The notes below the pieces were generated by a model. That model was not told where the DNA came from and searched no databases. It worked only from the letters and a program-made list of their open reading frames with translations. From NCBI GenBank assembly GCA_032622095.1, contig CP136064.1:213604205-213668204 (forward strand): a stretch of DNA of 64,000 nucleotides. The letters are read 5' to 3'. Made by a program: the position numbers and the translations under genes. Positions 1-11,735 of the stretch are shown in pieces; positions within the stretch are counted from its first letter, which is position 1; the number at the start of each line of letters is the position of its first letter. Source of the DNA: Siphonodentalium dalli. Taxonomy: Eukaryota > Mollusca > Scaphopoda > Gadilida > Siphonodentaliidae.

Positions 1-29
1 GTATATTATGTTAAATTGTGTTAATTGTA

Positions 30-405
30 TTTTGTCTTGTATGTCATTTCTTGACGAAGGCAATACAACCATTGAATTGAATTGAATTGGATGTAACGAA
101 AGTGAAACAAATTCCAGCATATTTGTCTTGTATGTCATTTCTTGACGAAGGCAATAAAACTATTGAATTGAATTGGATGTAACGAAAGTGAAACAAATTC
201 CAGCATCAATTGTGTTAATTGTATTTTGTCTTGTATGTCATTTCTTGACGAAGGCAATAAAACTATTGAATTGAATTGAATTGGATGTAACGAAAGTGAA
301 ACAAATTCCAGTATATTTTGTCTTGTATGTCATTTCTTGACGAAGCAAATAAAACTATTGAATTGAATTGAATCGGATGTAACGAAAGTGAAACAAATTC
401 CAACA
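30..405 (+). repeat. Four tandem copies of a LINE-like 3' tail
   Basis: Four copies of a roughly 91-103-bp unit begin with 'TTGTCTTGTATGTCATTTC' at 32, 123, 226 and 318. Each runs through 'TTGACGAAGGCAATAAAAC' into a run of ATTGA pentamers. The same kind of ending closes the LINE fragment at about 47.94 kb, so I read the array as tandemly repeated 3' terminal segments of a non-LTR retrotransposon. No coding sequence is present. Confidence 0.75.
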
Positions 406-1070
406 TCAAGCCACCATGTGACTTAATTTAATCGAATTTTGCTCGCGAATTGGTAGGCGACGATACATTGAACTTACTTGATGATGAAATATTGTAGATG
501 TATGTTTCGATGTGCGGGTATGGACAATTAAACGATAAACAGGAATTGTCAGTGATTGCTGTACGTACATTGTATTGTACATAGTGTCTTCACGTTCATT
601 CGAGAATCGTAGCGCGTTATAATACATTTGTCTTCAAACTTTCATGATTAACTCAAGAATTTAATCTGTGTTATTTCTGATAATTTAGTCCCAGTGTTGT
701 TAAAAAGGTCCACGACCATAGTTTTCCCCAATATATTAAAAAAAAATAGATAAGTTATTCGAGGACAACAATTACATTTCTTGGAAACATACATCTGCCA
801 ATCACGCATCCATGCAGTAGCAGAGAATCTTCATGTTACCATTTACATAAGCCAGTCAATTTAAATCAATAAGGCTGGCATATTTCCAAACCTGTGTGGG
901 GTTGCTGTCCGGAAACTAAGTTGCGTACTCTCTGTGATCTCTGGAAGAGTGATCGATATAGCTATTATATTTATAGACGTATACCTTAATGGGACAGCCA
1001 ATTATTTTACAGTATTCAGTGAATTGGCAGCGTATTTTTATTACAAATGAAAGATAATAGCTGTACTTAC
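406..1070. other. Intergenic or intronic sequence, nothing recognised
   Basis: No exon, RNA gene or clear repeat was found. If host exon 8 is real, this is its downstream intron, and the next exon must lie left of the window or in this stretch without an obvious acceptor. Confidence 0.5.
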
Positions 1071-1252
1071 TATTAAAAGCTGCTTGTTGAGGTACTGGTC
1101 CAACAACTCATCTGGAAAAGACACCTCACCGAGGCCGAAGAACCGCACATCTATGTGGTACGTGTTATTGCACGAATCGGTGTCGACACAACCCGTACAA
1201 TTAGCTGTTACTGGACAGTCATTAGATTTACAACAGTCCGGGCAACAGTTAG
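1071..1252 (-). CDS. Host exon 8: Cys-rich insert and end of SPFH-like domain
   Basis: Reading the minus strand, an acceptor ending CCTATTGCAG, with an ACTAAAC branch-like site upstream, precedes 182 coding bases; a strong GTAAGTAC donor follows. The exon starts with two bases that complete a codon begun in exon 7 and ends in phase 0. It encodes about 60 residues: a cluster of eight cysteines in the first 27 residues (CCPDCC, then C, C, C and C), then 'IDVRFFGLGEVSFPDELLDQ', which resembles the beta-strand plus 'FP.EL' segment near the end of SPFH/Band-7 domains. A Cys cluster inside this fold is unusual. The exon lies only 352 bp from the transposon stack. The next exon is outside the window or unrecognised. 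Confidence 0.6.
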
Positions 1253-1603
1253 CTGCAATAGGAATGTTTAGTGTAAAACCTATTTTATTTATTATTCGTT
1301 ATTATACATAGTAATAATACATAAATTACACAAGAGGGAAAAACAGTGAGAAAATGGATTTGGCTGTAAACGGCTCAAACACGATTTAACAGCTAATTAG
1401 TAATGAACCTATCCCGTTATGATGGCAGAATAAGCAAATTTATGCAGTGTGCTATGAGTTGCTCTGTTATCCAAATTCCATTGTTTGTGTGTAACTGGGC
1501 AAACTTCAATCGCTTGGGAGCGCGCGTGTGTTTTCTTGGAAATGTTCTGCCCCCATTACGAATGGGCGTCGGTGATTGGTGAGGACGCTGCATATCCTAC
1601 TAT
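1253..1603. other. Intron 7, left part, no feature seen
   Basis: AT-rich sequence between host exon 8 and the left copy of the 233-bp duplication. No repeat or gene was recognised. Confidence 0.5.
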
Positions 1604-1836
1604 ATCCCATGTTCACGTCTCGATCCGTCAACATTAATGGACACCAAGACAAGGTTTACAAAAACGGGAATTATTGTACGGAGGTTCATTGACATATTAA
1701 TTTTTTTTATATCTAGCTGACAAGTCTCGGTTATAGATCGCACAACCGGCAGCGAAAATGCGTTTTCGTCTCGTGCTTAACTGCTTCTCCATGACGTCAT
1801 TTACCTTGATCAACGTTATGAAGAAACCGTTAGAAG
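1604..1836 (+). repeat. Left copy of 233-bp direct duplication flanking the LINE
   Basis: This segment, starting ATCCCATGTTCACG and ending CGTTAGAAG, recurs at 20376-20608 with the same length. The single mismatch I saw is GGAATTATTG versus GGAATTATTT. It abuts the 5' end of the truncated LINE here and follows the AAT-rich 3' tail at the other side, so it behaves as a target-site duplication. The ends are uncertain by a few bases because 'AT' could belong to the tail. Confidence 0.8.
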
Positions 1837-1907
1837 TACGGAATCAAGTGATTATCTGAACTACAAGGACTCAAAACGTCGATTTTCGGCGGGATCTAAG
1901 GATAGCC

Positions 1908-4141
1908 GTGCGCAATCACGAGCAAAAATTCCTGTTAGATGTTGAAACTGCAGCAAACGAAAATCCCACTCGTTTCTGGAAAATGACGAAGTCTAAAACT
2001 AACTCCCATGCAGTTACGAGTGGTATGGATTTCGGAAATGGTATGTGTAAAGAGCCTAGTGCGATCTTATCAGGCTGGAAATGCTATTTTGAGAACTTAT
2101 ACACTCCCACAGTACACGCTGATCCCGAGTTCAACAAATTCATTACCAACAGCCTCTCGTCGGAATTCGATCCCTCCTGCATAAATTATGACTCGACAGT
2201 ATTTTGCAATGAAATTATGTCAGAAGATGTCAATGCTCAAATAAAAAACATGAAGAAAAACAAATCATCGGGTCCGGATGGTATTGCTAACGAGCACCTG
2301 ATATTTTCTTCTAAACTCATGGTGTCAGTGATTTGTAAACTCTTCAATGGTATTCTTTCACGGGAATGGATTCCCACGGTTATGAAATCTGGTATCATTA
2401 TTCCTCTGCACAAAGGCGACCCGAAGCCGCGGACTAAGCCAGACAGTTATCGTGCAATCACACTTCTCTCCTCATTGTATAAACTATTCGAGTCGGTCAT
2501 CTTACACAGATTTCTGAAAAGTCCATCCCTTAATAAATTTCCACATGCTCTGCAATTCGGATTCCAGAAGGGAGTCAGCTGCACTATGACGTCATTCATT
2601 GTGCAAGAAGCTATACACTATGCACGCGACAACCACTCCAAAGCTTATGTTTGCTACCTTGACTCTGCAAAGGCATTTGACTGCGTTTGGCACGAGGGCC
2701 TCCTGTACAAACTGAACAACCTCGGATTCAATGGGAAAATACTTCGGATAATCCGCAACATGTACTCAAATTGCGCTAGCCGTGTGCTCCATAATGGTGA
2801 TTTGTCAGAGTCATTTGAAATTCGTCAAGGAACAAGACAAGGGGCCGTAACATCGCCTTTTTTCTACTTGACATTCATTGACGATCTCTTGTCTACTCTG
2901 GAAGTTTCAGATCAAGGTGCATCTATTGGCAATATCAACACTACCTCACCAATAACTGCAGATGATATTACTATAGTTTCCCTCACAAAAGCTGGTTTGG
3001 ACAACTTGATGAAAATCTGCTTCAACTACAGCAAGAAATGGCGCTTCTGTTTTTCAAAATCTAAGAGTTCCGTTGTCGTATACAACGAAACGAAACAACA
3101 ACACACAAACCAACAAAGATCGTGGGTTCTTGGGAATGACACGATCGATGAAAGCACCGACTGTCGCCATCTGGGAATTTCTCAAGGAAAATTCGGCAAC
3201 ACTGTTAACCGTGCTACAAATATATCTGAAGTGTTGAGAAAAACATACTTCTCTATCGCTGGTAGGAAATCCTTAAGTATGTGCACCCCTCTCACAATGA
3301 ATAATCTCCTACACACAGTTGTGCTTCCAAAGGCTCTTTATGGCGCTGAACTCCTATATTCAACAGATGACAACGCTCTCTGCACAATTGAAAAGGGTCT
3401 ACGTGCATGTATAAAGCACATACAGAATCTTCCAACAAGGGCGAGCACAAACCTCTCACTCAGTCTCCTGGGTGTTTTACCGATGAGTCGCCAACTACAT
3501 TTGAGAAAACTTCTCTTCCTCGGCGAACTTATCCACTTGCCTGCGACTCGAGACTTTCCTTTACGAATTTTCATGAAAAACCTCTATATGCACAATTTAT
3601 TCAATGTGAATACCACCGGTTATGTAAAAGACATCATCGATGTTCTAGAAGTGTACAATCTGTCTTCTTATCTTCAAGAATTCTTATCTTCTGGATCCTT
3701 CCCAAAGAAGATCATTTGGAAGCAACTCGTTAAGTCGACCATAAGAGCCCACTATTGTGATGCATGGACTTCAGCAGTGGGTGCCAATGGTCGCTCTTCT
3801 AATCTTCTCCTCATTCATAACCAGCCTCTCGCAGTCTGGAGTGTGTGGCGTCTTCTTGCTGCCCATCCTAACAGGAGTTTGGAACTGAAAAATCTTGCTA
3901 GACTTCTAAATAGATTGTTGTTCGAAAACAATGCCCGATGCATGCTGTGTGGCCACACATATAACAATGAAATTGGACATATCACTGACTCGTGCAGATC
4001 TGCCACCATGTACAGACTCCGATATAATTACTGGTGTATGCTTATCGATAGCTTCGACATCCAACTATTTAGTTACCTGGATGCTCTACCAAACGACCAT
4101 TTAAATGCGCTGTTACTTGGCAGTACCCAGCTTGGTTGTCA
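1908..4141 (+). pseudogene. LINE reverse transcriptase, 5'-truncated and interrupted
   Basis: The ORF encodes the RT part of a LINE ORF2. Visible in order: a linker with '..FWK', the RT 'KSSGPDGI' block, 'YRAITLLSSLYKLFE', 'FGFQKG', 'LDSAKAFDCVWH' with the first catalytic Asp, 'RQGTRQGAVTSPFF', and 'TADD' in place of the usual F/YADD, giving the catalytic Asp pair. A C-terminal CxxC...H....C finger ('CMLCGH..') lies near 3940-4000. The start is not genuine: an in-frame stop lies at 1857 and the preceding linker sequence (about 1847-1900) reads in another frame, so there is also a frameshift. At 4141 the LTR element interrupts a His codon; the remaining 29 codons lie at 20002-20088. Confidence 0.85.
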
Positions 4142-5280
4142 TGTGACCGTGCTATTTTATATACCAAATCAGTATATGCCTTTATTACATGCTACACATG
4201 TATACTAACTAAGTTATTAAACCTAACTCACTAATATACATTTTATAGCCGCATTGTAATCATTTCATTCCGCGTACTTGGTTCATTCCATGTCGCGCTA
4301 TTCCGTTCTGCACATTCCCCGTTTTCTAGTCTTATCGCTGATCTGTATTTTGCTATTTCCCATTTCTACTGTCGCCCAATATCTCATCCACTCTATTCTC
4401 TACCTTTTATTTACCGCCCAATCTGAGATCTAACTATCGGACACTGAGGTGTTTTAGCCAATTACAGGTAGGCTTATTTACCGCGCTTTCTCAGTCCGTA
4501 TTTTCGTCACCAAGGTGTAAACATCGCTACATCGTATAACACTCTCAGTGTTATCCTAATTTCTTCATGCTCGAAGAATGTTTAATAAGTTTAAGAAGTA
4601 ATACTATGTTATGACATCTGACCTATGCTTTCCAAAGGATGGTATGTAATATTTGTTATATGTTGTCACCCGTTATTATAGCTTGTATTTTAATAATATT
4701 GTCTTCGGTTTTGAAACTTTAGTGTTGTCACATTTGCATAAATATATTTGCCCCATAATGTATGGATGTTGGAAATCGCACGCTGCGTTCATAATCTACC
4801 TTTTATACTAGCATGTAGGTTTTATTTCTAACTGTTCGTCACAGTTAGGATTGTGTCAAAATAGTTGTTTATATCGACAATAGGGAAGTTGGTTTTTGAC
4901 ACAATCACATTTCACATATTTATTAATATCCATACTGGATATTTATTCGGCAGCAACTACAACCTATGTATTTGTTCACCAGGGTCCTTTATTTCGTTGG
5001 ATCTCTGGATTGATGTCTGATGTTTGATGTTGTTGGAACTTGGAAGTCAAGCTGTCTGTGTAGATGTTATGTGATGTCATCCATATGTGTCTTGTGATGT
5101 TGGATTGTGTTCCGTTTGGTATTGCATGACGATGAGTATAGAATAAATACATGATGAAGACTTTTAAAGGTAGGCTCAGTTTACTATAGACCCTGCCAGA
5201 TGATCAAGACTCAGAGCCCCATAAATGTTTGTGATATAGCGACATGGTTCACTAAAGACCCACCCCTGTGCTCTACCACA
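4142..5280 (+). repeat. 5' LTR
   Basis: 1139 bp, TG...CA. It contains an inverted pair GATTGTGTCAAAA/TTTTGACACAATC near 4850-4910, which could form a stem, and AATAAA at 5142-5147, a candidate polyadenylation signal. It matches the 3' LTR with very few differences (one seen: G at 5141 versus T). Confidence 0.92.
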
Positions 5281-5281
5281 A

Positions 5282-5294
5282 TGGCGCCCACGTG
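5282..5294 (+). promoter_or_regulatory. Primer-binding site, tRNA-Lys-like
   Basis: TGGCGCCCACGTG begins two bases after the 5' LTR. Lys-tRNA primed elements carry TGGCGCCCAACGTGGGG, so this looks like the same site with one base missing. An identical site occurs at 12876-12888 in the duplicated copy. Confidence 0.65.
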
Positions 5295-7126
5295 TATAGC
5301 TTTAATCTCTGAGTATAGTGTGGAACTTTGAAATTGGTGAGAAAATTGGAACTTGGTGAAATTTCGTGTTTTCGGTCTGAAAAAATGACAATCAGGATTT
5401 CTGGAGATATTCAGCGTTGGATTTGAAGAGACAATAACAATTGAACAGTTTTATGCTTTAAAATGCATAAAAACACAAATTCTGTTGAAAATTTGATAAA
5501 TTTTGTAAAATTTTCATGTTATTCAGTGAAATTGTAAGCACATTGTTTTGGTGTGGCTGTATTCCTTTAATATTATAATTATGTCTAAATTTGTGTATTG
5601 TCAGCTTATAAATTGCAAGGGGAATATCATTGCATATTACCAGAGATTTTCTGAAACCGAAATTGGTTGAGAATATTTCAAATTTCTTGACATTCGGTTG
5701 TCACTTTTTTGTGACGGTGTGATAAATACCTTTTGTCTCCAACATTATGCAATGCAATTCTGACTTTGCATTAATAAGTTAGTAGTTTTCAGACCTGGTG
5801 TTGGACAAATTGTCCCAACTAGTTCTGGTATTACAAGCAGGTGTTGTCATCTTGGTTTGTTGATAGTCGTGACATGGTAAGTTGGTGTCGGAGTCTGCAG
5901 TTGTCGGAGTCTCAGGTTAACGGTGAGTCAACCCTGACCCCTCCCCTGCCACACCCTCTTTCCCACTGAATTTTTTTTTTTTGTGAGCCGAGTACGCATC
6001 GCGCTTGCTTTCATCTCATTTCATCAGATAGGTGCATGAATTAAATTCTTCACAACACTAATTAGGTGGAAGTTAACTTAACCAAACTAATTAGTAGCAG
6101 TTGTCGGCAAGAAAACTTGCAAATTTTCAGCCAGTCCACACTTAGCATGCAAGCGGAAGTGAAATTTGTGTTCAAATTTTCAGACGACGGTGAATTTATA
6201 GTGCGACAATAGGTGATTGTAAAAATCTTTATTGATTTTCAGTGACGGTGAATTGTGATTTGAGAATTTTGTAGTTGACGGTGGAGTATATAGCTCGAAA
6301 ATAGGTGATTTTTCAGAGCAAGTTCGGAAAATAATTTTTCGAATCAACTTTCAGTTGACGGTGAATGTTAATATTCATTTGTGTTGTTGTGTCAACACGT
6401 GATTGATTATATTTCAGTTTTGTTGCCGGACGGCACAATTAACTTGAAATTAGGTGACTTATTGATGACGTCGTGGAAAATTAATTTATTTTTCCATTGT
6501 TGAGTTTGTAGTGTGTGATTGATCAGGTTAGATCTGACTTTGAAATTTTTTCAGTTGACGTCAGATAGCAAGCGGAAATAGGTGACTTGAATATTTAATC
6601 GCAGATTAATTTTGAATTTTGATGCGATTTGTAGGTATTAGCTTGGTAGTTAAATTGTAGGTGACTTACAGTGTTCTGATTTACAGCAAACTTGAGAAAT
6701 TTTTATTTTTCAGAAATTTTCTTACGTAGTTGGACTTGAGAATTTTTCTTGAATTAAATTTTTCCGCAGAATTTTTTTTTTTCCGCAGGTTTAATTACAA
6801 AATGAATTTTGTTTTTCAGTGATTTCTGAGTTAGTAGGCAGAAAATACTTAGGTTTTTCTGTATAAGTTTCAGCGCGTCGGTTTTTCAGATATTGAGTTT
6901 AGTCTATTTTCACTTGACGTTTTCAGCGTTCAGCAAGGTTATTACTTTGACCTTTACACTTAGTGATTTTTTTCCCCGAATTCTCTTGTAGGTTTCGACT
7001 CGAATTATTTTTTATTCCAGTGACATTTTTTTTTTCTTTTTCTCAGAGATATTTCTTAGAATTTGTAGGTCGATCGTGGTTGAAATATTTTCAAATTTTT
7101 CCTAGCTATTTGCGAGTTAGTGAAAG
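5295..7126 (+). other. Long untranslated leader with degenerate splice-site-like modules
   Basis: About 1.8 kb without a long ORF separate the primer site from the polyprotein start. Between 6120 and 6665 a motif recurs: a T-rich stretch ending CAG or TAG, then often 'TTGACGGTGAA', then 'AATAG' followed by GTGA. Acceptor-like ends fall at 6183, 6242, 6274, 6354, 6417, 6554 and 6634; donor-like GTGA sites start at 6213, 6305, 6454, 6582 and 6661. The islands so defined are 26-36 nt. Whether they are spliced is unknown. Bases 12889-14141 repeat most of this leader. Confidence 0.6.
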
Positions 7127-10100
7127 ATGGCGTCACAGATTTCAGAGGAAGTTATGTTGAAGATACAGGCTGAGATATTGGAATTGACAGTTCGGATAGA
7201 GGAGTTGAAGAGAAATAGTGAAAATAGTTATGATAATAATTACAGCAATGATGATTATTACAGAAATGATAATTATAACAGTGGTTATAACTCTTACTCC
7301 AGACGGCGTGCGCAGAGATATCGGAATAGGAATCGCAGAAGGCAGTATACTGAGAGAAGCGATAATGCTCATTATTTACAGAAGGAGTCACATAATGTTT
7401 CAGATGAGAGAAATGATTATAGTAATCACACAAATGATAGGTTACAAGGAGAGTATGTATCTGGTAGATACACCGGATGTTGGAAATGTGGTGATTTGAC
7501 GCATAAAGCGTTTGGTTGTAGGAAAGGTGGATACTATCGCTACTATGATAGAAATAAATATTTTCGTCCACAGGATAGATCCCGGAGATATATTAACAAA
7601 TCACAATTTGTTAATGATTCCAGTAAGGAACATTGTATAAATGGAAATGCTACAGAGTCAGATATTACTGTTTCATGTTACAATACTAAGGCTCTTGTTG
7701 ATACAGGTTCGACTTGCTCCACAATTTGCGAGCAATTTTACAGCACTTTCTTGAAACATATTCCTTTGCAGCCCTTGTCTGTTATACTTAATATAGAGTG
7801 TGCTGATGGCAAGAAACTTCCTTATCTTGGATACATCCAGTGTCCTATTACAGTTCCTTCCTTAGGACAAGATTCCGGCAAAGAGTTCATTTTTCTTGTA
7901 GTGCCAAACAGTTCTTATAACATGTCAGTACCAGTTTTGCTAGGAACTAATATTCTTTCAGAACTCATGCAGTTGTGCAAAGATGCACATGGTAACAGGT
8001 TTTTACAGAATGCAAACTTGTCATCATCTTGGTTTATGGCATTCAGATGCATGATTTCTAGAGAGAAAGAACTTGCTAAACACAACTTTGTTCTAGGTCA
8101 TGTAAAGTCTGCTGAGAATACTCATGTTATTCTCCATCCTAATACTAAGAAAGTTGTTACTGGTTTTATTGATCATAAGATTCCTTACCAACCCACATGT
8201 GCTATTTTGCAGCCTCTTCCAGATGATGAACGGTTCAAATTTTTAGAGATAGGTCCATATATTGTGAAATATGATTTCAAGAGCACTGATACTGTTGATG
8301 TTCACTTGTCAAATATTTCTTCTAGGACTATTAGTATAGCACCTAACTCTGTTATTTGTCAGGTACAGCCAGTCTCTGTTGAGCAAGATATTGAAACCTC
8401 CCCAGGTTCAGAGACTACCTCTTCATTTCTTGATAAAATTACTATTGATGTTTCTTCTCTTGATGATGTAAAGGATATATCTGTTGCATTGAATCTTATC
8501 AAAGAATTTTCAGATGTTTTTTCACAGCATGATCTTGACTTAGGTTTTTACAGTGCAGTTAAGCATAGGATCGACATGTATGATTCTACGCCTTTCAAGG
8601 ATCGTCCGAGACGTTTACCTCCAAGCATGATTGATGAAGTGAGAAATCATCTTCACCAGTTGTTAGCTGCCGGCATTATACGCCGATCTCACAGTCCATA
8701 TTCTTCTAATGTTGTTTTAGTTAGGAAGAAGGGTTCAAATGACCTTCGTATGTGTACAGATTTTAGAATTTTAAATAAACGCACTATTCCAGATAATTAT
8801 GCACTCCCTAGGCCTGAAGACCTTTTTGATTACTTAGCAGGTGCCAAGTACTACTCAGTTCTCGATCTCAAATCTGGTTTTCATCAATTGGAAATTGCAG
8901 AGGAGCACAAAGAGAGAACAGCTTTTACTGTTGGAGGTCTAGGTTTCTATGAATATAATAGACTTGCATTTGGTTTGAACAATAGTCCTTCTAGCTTTCA
9001 GAGAATGATGGAAGACTGCCTCGATGGTCTTAACAGGAAAATATGTAATATTTATGTTGATGACGTCATTGTATGGTCAAAATCAGTTCCAGAGATGTTG
9101 GAGCGACTTAGACTTGTTTTTGACAGGCTCAGAGAATGTGGTTTGAAACTGGCTCCAGCAAAGTGTAAATTTTTCATGCGCCGTGTCTCATATGTAGGCC
9201 ATGTAGTTTCAGAGAAAGGTATCGAGACAGATCCTGCGAAAGTTGACAAAATTGTCAACTGGCCAGTTCCCAAGAACTCTGATCAATTGCGATCATTTCT
9301 TGGCTTTGCAGGATACTACAGAAAATATTGTCCTAATTTTTCCAGGATTGCTAAGCCCTTGACAGATTTACTTCCCCCTACAAATACAAAGAAGCCAAAG
9401 AACAAGGTTAAATCCTCTTTTACAGGGAAATGGAAATGGGAGCATGAGCAGCAGTCTGCTTTTGATACTTTGAAAGATCGTCTTTCTAATCCCCCCATTT
9501 TAGGTTACCCCGATTACAGCAGGCCCTTTGAAGTCCATACTGATGCGTCCCTTCATGGTTTAGGTTGTGTCCTTTACCAAGAGATCGATGGCGTGAAGAG
9601 AGTTATTGCGTATGGCAGCCGAGGAACCACAGCAGCAGAAAAGAATTACCCGGCACATAAGTTAGAATTTTTAGCTTTAAAATGGGCAGTTACAGAAAAG
9701 TTTTATGACTATTTATATGGTAATTATTTTGTAGTGTATACTGATAACAATCCCTTAACTTATGTTTTAACTTCAGCCAAATTAGATGCCACTGGACAGA
9801 GATGGTTATCAGCCTTAGGTTCTTTTAAATTTGATATTGTTTACAGACCCGGTAAATTTAATACCGATGCAGATGCCTTATCCAGGTTGGATACACCTCC
9901 TCCAGATATTATTACAAATGATTCAGTACAAGTTATTTGTAATTCATTACAGGTTCAGCAACCTTTTGTTGAAAGTTTATGTTGCAGCACTGATGTTTTA
10001 AATTCTATTCAAGATGATGTAGGCCATGATCTTGATGAAATGAATTATAGGGATTGGAGAAGATTGCAGGAAAGAGATGATGTATTGTCCGTATGGTTAT

Positions 10101-11142
10101 CAGCCGTGAGAAGAAATAGTTGCCCAAAGAGAAAGTCCCTTCCCCCTTCTAAGCTTCATTCAGCATTTTTAAGACATTTTTCTAAGCTTAGGTTGCAGCG
10201 AGGAGTTCTTTATAGAGAGTCCACTTTTAATGGTAAAACCACCACTCAGCTTGTTTTACCATATTCACAGATTACTTTTGTTCTTAAATCATTACATAAT
10301 GATATAGGACATCCAGGTCGTGACAGAACAGTTTCACTTGTGAAAGAAAGGTTTTATTTTCCAGGTATCGACAGTGCTGTCGATTATTGGATAAAACATT
10401 GTCATAGATGTATTCGAGTTAAAACTAATCCGAATTTCAGAGCCCCTTTAGTATCCATCACTACTTCTCAACCTCTTGAACTTGTTTGTATTGATTTTCT
10501 TACTCTTGATTGTTCTAAAGGTGGTTACCAATATGTTCTTGTTATGACGGATCATTTTACTAAATATGCACAGGCTTATCCTACAAGGAACATGACTGCA
10601 AAAACTACTGCTGATGTATTGTTTAACAATTTCTTTATTCATTATGGTTATCCTCAACGTATTCATAGTGATCAAGGTGCTAATTTTGAATCTCAACTTA
10701 TTTCTGAACTTTGTCAGCTTTGCAGCATCAAGAAGTCCAGAACTACTCCTTATCATCCGATGGGGAATGGTGTTACAGAGCGATTTAATCGCACACTTAT
10801 TAGTATGTTAGGTACTCTTAATCCTGACCAGAAACATGACTGGAAATCACATATAGGTCCTCTTGTTCATGCTTACAATTGTACTAGGCATGAAACTACT
10901 GGTTTTGCTCCTTTTCAGTTGATGTTCGGAAGAGAACCACGGTTACCTCTTGATGTTTTATTCGGTCTGAATAAACCTGATTCTGATCAAACTTCTTATT
11001 GTGATTATGTTTCAGACCTTAGACAGAGACTTTCTGATTCTTACAGATTAGCATCCAAATCTATGTCTGGTGCTCAGAGTAGTAATGCCAAATATTATAA
11101 TCGAAAGCTTCGTGGTGCAACTATACATGTAGGTGATAGAGT
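7127..11142 (+). pseudogene. Gag-Pol polyprotein, copy 1, cut in integrase C-terminal region
   Basis: The ATG at 7127 is in a fair context (AAAGATGG). The 1338-codon frame shows: a short coiled-coil-like N-terminus and an Asn/Tyr/Arg-rich stretch; one CCHC knuckle (Cys118, Cys121, His126, Cys131); aspartic protease DTG at 192-194; RT with YVDD at 643-646; RNase H 'HTDAS' near 804-808 and a later 'YTDNN'; the integrase zinc region with His1057 and His1062; and integrase core Asp1123, Asp1182, Glu1218 (D,D-35-E). No capsid domain is visible before the knuckle, so Gag appears reduced or unrecognised. At 11142/11143 the frame jumps into duplicated LINE sequence and stops after 9 foreign codons (stop ends 11170). 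The true C-terminal part survives only in copy 2. Confidence 0.9.
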
Positions 11143-11735
11143 CGAGACTTTCCTTTACGAATTTTCATGAAAAACCTCTATATGCACAATTTATTCAATG
11201 TGAATACCACCGGTTATGTAAAAGACATCATCGATGTTCTAGAAGTGTACAATCTGTCTTCTTATCTTCAAGAATTCTTATCTTCTGGATCCTTCCCAAA
11301 GAAGATCATTTGGAAGCAACTCGTTAAGTCGACCATAAGAGCCCACTATTGTGATGCATGGACTTCAGCAGTGGGTGCCAATGGTCGCTCTTCTAATCTT
11401 CTCCTCATTCATAACCAGCCTCTCGCAGTCTGGAGTGTGTGGCGTCTTCTTGCTGCCCATCCTAACAGGAGTTTGGAACTGAAAAATCTTGCTAGACTTC
11501 TAAATAGATTGTTGTTCGAAAACAATGCCCGATGCATGCTGTGTGGCCACACATATAACAATGAAATTGGACATATCACTGACTCGTGCAGATCTGCCAC
11601 CATGTACAGACTCCGATATAATTACTGGTGTATGCTTATCGATAGCTTCGACATCCAACTATTTAGTTACCTGGATGCTCTACCAAACGACCATTTAAAT
11701 GCGCTGTTACTTGGCAGTACCCAGCTTGGTTGTCA
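11143..11735 (+). repeat. Duplicated fragment of the LINE RT C-terminus
   Basis: This is a copy of 3549-4141 (offset 7594), carried into the middle of the LTR element by the tandem duplication. It encodes the same C-terminal finger region, open to 11802 because the frame runs on into the middle LTR. It has no promoter or start of its own and is passenger sequence. Confidence 0.92.

Noticed and set aside
406-627. Minus-strand frame as the next host exon after exon 8
   Set aside because: The frame is open, but there is no good acceptor with pyrimidine tract and no matching donor.
7152-7571. 139-codon minus-strand ORF over the gag region
   Set aside because: It is an antisense shadow of the Asn/Tyr-rich plus-strand frame, with no domain of its own.
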